Positions 6,209 to 6,598 of a stretch of 6,598 bases of DNA are shown here, piece by piece. Origin of the DNA: Chitinophagaceae bacterium (GTDB taxonomy: Bacteria; Bacteroidota; Bacteroidia; Chitinophagales; Chitinophagaceae); contig DMRT01000267.1 in the NCBI GenBank assembly GCA_003455235.1, positions 1-6,598 on the forward strand, written 5' to 3'. Below the pieces are notes generated by a model, which made no database searches, had not been told where the DNA came from, and saw only the letters and a program-made list of their open reading frames with translations. A program made the position numbers and the translations under genes. Within the stretch, counting starts at the first letter, position 1, and the number at the start of each line of letters is the position of its first letter.

Positions 6209-6598
6209 TTAAAAAACGAACCTGACACCGAATTGCATGTTCCTTCCCCCGCTGCCTTTGCAGGATACATTGTATGTTCCTTTATCGAGGGTACCGCTGA
6301 AACTTCCACTTTCATCCAGGGTCATATCGGTGCTTTTGCCGGTAGCTTCATTGGTAAATGAGAAAATATAACCGGGGTACTTGCGTTGCCCGCCTGAAAG
6401 CTGCTCATCGAGCTGCACTTTTGTGTTGCCTTTAAAAATCAGTTTGCCGGTGATATTACAATTATTACAGCCCTTAACGCCTGCAGTTTTAACCCCTCTT
6501 GCTGTTACGGCAATATCATTGCCCTGGGGCGTTAATGTGAATTCAATAGTGTTAGCCCCGACTGGCAAACTGCTGAGGTTGGCAGGTATTACCCGTAC
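6209..6598 (-). CDS. Partial small protein (N-terminus outside window), paralogue of the following gene
   Basis: The frame is open to the right window edge, giving 129 residues up to a TAA stop; a TTG at 6566-6568 is only an internal Leu codon and not needed as a start. Motifs in order are ANTIEFTLTPQGNDIAVTARG (residues 15-35 of the fragment), a CNNC pair (44-47), GKLIFKG (51-57), GYIFSFTNEATGKST (76-90), SGSFSGTLDKGTYNVSCKG (97-115), and a closing FGVRFVF with a terminal aromatic. The same layout is found in the next gene (5735-6190), so a duplication is likely. The three cysteines (44, 47, 113), absent from the paralogue, could form a disulphide or bind a ligand. Export is inferred from the paralogue because the signal peptide would lie outside the window. 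It is the first visible gene of the minus-strand group. Confidence 0.8.
   Translation of the reverse strand, partial: VRVIPANLSSLPVGANTIEFTLTPQGNDIAVTARGVKTAGVKGCNNCNITGKLIFKGNTKVQLDEQLSGGQRKYPGYIFSFTNEATGKSTDMTLDESGSFSGTLDKGTYNVSCKGSGGRNMQFGVRFVF

Overview
The window looks like a chromosomal segment from a member of the Bacteroidota, probably Chitinophagaceae or a close relative. Four things point there: a long type-2-like isoleucyl-tRNA synthetase directly followed by a DksA/TraR-like gene; N-termini ending in Gln after an Ala (FAQ, NAQ), common in signal peptides of this phylum; an outer-membrane barrel and a surface-protein module that recur in these bacteria; and weak or absent Shine-Dalgarno sequences. 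The taxonomic call is inference from sequence feel, not a search.

Plus strand, 1-2681. The 3' part of ileS enters from the left edge, open from base 1. It is followed after 4 bases by a DksA/TraR-like regulator with a roughly 100-residue Lys/Ala/Pro tail at its N-terminus. A strong A/T-flanked hairpin terminator (about 2278-2314) closes this two-gene unit. A short VOC (glyoxalase/bleomycin-resistance fold) gene follows, with its own start just after the terminator.

Minus strand, 6598-2693. Five closely spaced genes run leftward and meet the VOC gene tail to tail, with 11 bases between stop codons. In transcription order they are: a small protein cut by the right window edge, a small secreted protein that is visibly its paralogue, a 597-residue outer-membrane beta-barrel protein ending in Phe, a 284-residue secreted protein with a TANFOR-like N-terminal module and an FnIII-like second half, and a 109-residue secreted protein of unknown family. 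Gaps are 18, 40, 9 and 14 bases. The four complete products all carry Sec signal peptides, so the group reads as one cell-envelope operon. Its function cannot be named from sequence.

The points most worth a second look are this compact envelope operon with its tandem paralogue pair, and the DksA-like protein, which has lost three of four zinc-finger cysteines and carries a histone-H1-like tail. No RNA genes, CRISPR arrays, insertion sequences or phage genes were seen, and no gene-free stretch exceeds about 80 bases.
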